6,389 nucleotides of DNA from Leptospiraceae bacterium (GTDB lineage: Bacteria > Spirochaetota > Leptospiria > Leptospirales > Leptonemataceae). Position 1 is the stretch's first letter, and every line of letters starts with the position of its first letter. The position numbers and the translations under genes were made by a program. A model generated the notes under the pieces. That model saw only the letters and a program-made list of their open reading frames with translations, was not told where the DNA came from and made no database searches. Where the stretch lies: assembly GCA_020440935.1 (NCBI GenBank), contig JAGRNC010000151.1, positions 1-6,389 on the forward strand. Reading direction: 5' to 3'. Shown in pieces: positions 5,336 to 6,389 of this stretch.

Positions 5336-6292
5336 TTGCCAAAGCGATATGCCCGGCTGACGAGCGTAGCGGCGGCCTGTGTCTTTTTATTTAGCTGCGA
5401 ACTTGCTCGAATCGATCGTTATGACCCGGGCATTTCATTCAATTTCAGTTACATTCTCGGAATCCTTCTAGCCGGGTGCGTCACTCCAAACCGCATCGCC
5501 TTTGCCAATCCCGCCGATGGGGACTATGAGCTGTTTACTATGAATGAAGATGGCTCGGATGTAATCCAGCTGACAAATAATGCTTTTACGGATACGTTTC
5601 CGAGCTGGAGTCCAGACGGGAAACAGCTAGTCTTTCAATCCAGTCGTACGGGAGTTCAGGGATTCTACTTGATCAATGCGGATGGAACAAATGAGCGTCC
5701 GCTGCTAGTCGATTCAAATGCAAACCAGGATCCTGTCTTCGCTCCTGATGGCAGGGGCATCTATTTCGATTCCAATCGTAACAGCGGTTCTCTGGATATC
5801 TTCTATCTGGACCTTTCCACCTCTTCGCTCACGCAGTTGACCAACACTGCGGGTGCCTATGACAATTATTCCCCTTCGGTAAGTCCAGGCAGCGACTATA
5901 TTTATATGGTAACCACTTCGCTGGGCAACGACGATATTGCCCGAATGAATTTTGATGGAAGCGGTTTCTCCATGATTGTAACCGATTCCTTTACTGACAC
6001 GGAGCCTTCGGTGGCGCCGGATGGATCGTATTTTGTTTTTACAGCGGATCGGGATGGAAATCAGGAGATCTATACTGCGGCTCCGGATGGTACAGGACAG
6101 ACTGATTTCACGAACAACGCCGCCAATGATAATGATGCATCCTTTAAGTCCGATGGTACTCGAATCGTTTTCTCTTCTGATATGAATCCCAGCGATCTGG
6201 AGATTTACACGATAGCGCCGAATGGGAGCGGGCTTACAATGCTCACAAACAATTCCATAATCGACAACAACGCGGCATGGTCCTGCCAGTAA
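5336..6292 (+). CDS. TolB/PD40-type six-bladed beta-propeller lipoprotein
   Basis: The frame is open from a TTG at 5198, with an ATG at 5264 and a TTG at 5336. I prefer 5336 (318 residues): it gives a compact signal PKRYARLTSVAAACVFLFSC with the lipid Cys at residue 21, and GGACGGG lies 10 bases ahead. The 5264 start has no ribosome site and would put 44 residues before that Cys. After a linker containing a second lipobox-like LLAGC (Cys48), six repeats of about 44 residues run from NRIAF (52-56) to the C-terminus. The shared pattern is a D-G-N/D-x-E-I/L-Y-T strand, DG, a Q/x-LTNN turn, a P-S/D-W/F-x-PDG turn and an I/L-V-F strand. This is the PD40/TolB-like propeller pattern, and six copies make a closed ring. 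In TolB such a propeller binds Pal and other envelope partners. This protein lacks TolB's N-terminal domain and is not adjacent to tol genes, so it is a TolB-like lipoprotein and not TolB. It ends in WSCQ; the binding partner is unknown. Confidence 0.82.
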   Translation: MPKRYARLTSVAAACVFLFSCELARIDRYDPGISFNFSYILGILLAGCVTPNRIAFANPADGDYELFTMNEDGSDVIQLTNNAFTDTFPSWSPDGKQLVFQSSRTGVQGFYLINADGTNERPLLVDSNANQDPVFAPDGRGIYFDSNRNSGSLDIFYLDLSTSSLTQLTNTAGAYDNYSPSVSPGSDYIYMVTTSLGNDDIARMNFDGSGFSMIVTDSFTDTEPSVAPDGSYFVFTADRDGNQEIYTAAPDGTGQTDFTNNAANDNDASFKSDGTRIVFSSDMNPSDLEIYTIAPNGSGLTMLTNNSIIDNNAAWSCQ

Positions 6293-6320
6293 TCCATGGT
6301 TAGAATGCGGCCATTGCCAG

Positions 6321-6347
6321 TTGCGCGAGCGCGATGCGATTATTTTT
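6321..6347 (+). terminator. weak candidate terminator after the propeller gene
   Basis: TTGCG and CGCGA (6321-6334) can pair around a 4-base loop, with one G-U pair. A T-run at 6343-6347 begins eight bases after the stem. The stem is short and the gap is long, so this is only a weak intrinsic terminator. It lies 28 bases after the stop codon of the propeller gene. Confidence 0.22.
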
Positions 6348-6352
6348 CCGGT

Positions 6353-6378
6353 AATTGATCAATTCGTGACATCTGTCA
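6353..6378. repeat. two adjacent short palindromes near the right edge
   Basis: AATTGATCAATT (6353-6364) is a perfect 12-base palindrome. Two bases later, TGACATCTGTCA (6367-6378) has 5-base inverted arms around two bases. They may belong to the control region of a gene beyond the window. Short A/T-rich palindromes arise by chance, so confidence is low. Confidence 0.3.
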
Positions 6379-6389
6379 TTCTTGCTCCA

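Overview
The window (about 50% G+C by eye) carries two adjacent minus-strand transcription units on the left and three plus-strand genes on the right. The mix of genes fits a Gram-negative, motile bacterium rich in lipoproteins: lipoproteins with loose lipoboxes, a methyl-accepting chemotaxis protein with many membrane spans, and a lipoprotein carrying a beta-propeller. A moderate-G+C member of the Leptospiraceae (spirochaetes) is my best guess. This is inference from style; no taxonomic marker is present.

Left half, minus strand. A lipoprotein gene (320-1096) is followed 19 bases later by the start of a YiiX/YebB-like (NlpC/P60-superfamily) cysteine hydrolase gene that runs off the left edge (1-300). 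The two probably form one operon. Upstream of them lies a second, smaller lipoprotein gene (1252-1665), closed by a strong hairpin terminator (1197-1227). The small lipoprotein is a paralogue of the C-terminal half of the large one. The N-terminal half of the large one looks like a third, diverged copy of the same unit. All three copies keep a Cys-x8-Cys pair and a terminal W-K-V strand.

Centre. A 132-base divergent intergenic region (1666-1797) holds a perfect 11-base inverted repeat and a hairpin that buries a GGAGG sequence. It is followed by a GTG-started RDD-family membrane protein gene (1798-2616). Then come 382 non-coding bases (2617-2998) with two near-identical TGTACCA-N3-GTAC motifs and a plausible sigma-70 promoter.

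Right half, plus strand. A 697-residue chemotaxis receptor (2999-5092) has six predicted membrane spans and an intact signalling hairpin tip. After a gap with short repeats and palindromes comes a lipoprotein-like six-bladed TolB/PD40-type beta-propeller gene (about 5336-6292). The last 97 bases contain no gene that I can see.

Most products act in the envelope, but nothing shows that they form one pathway. I see no mobile element, CRISPR array, tRNA, rRNA or defence system. The most original points are the triplicated Cys-x8-Cys lipoprotein domain, the lipoprotein-hydrolase pairing, and the unassigned intergenic repeats.
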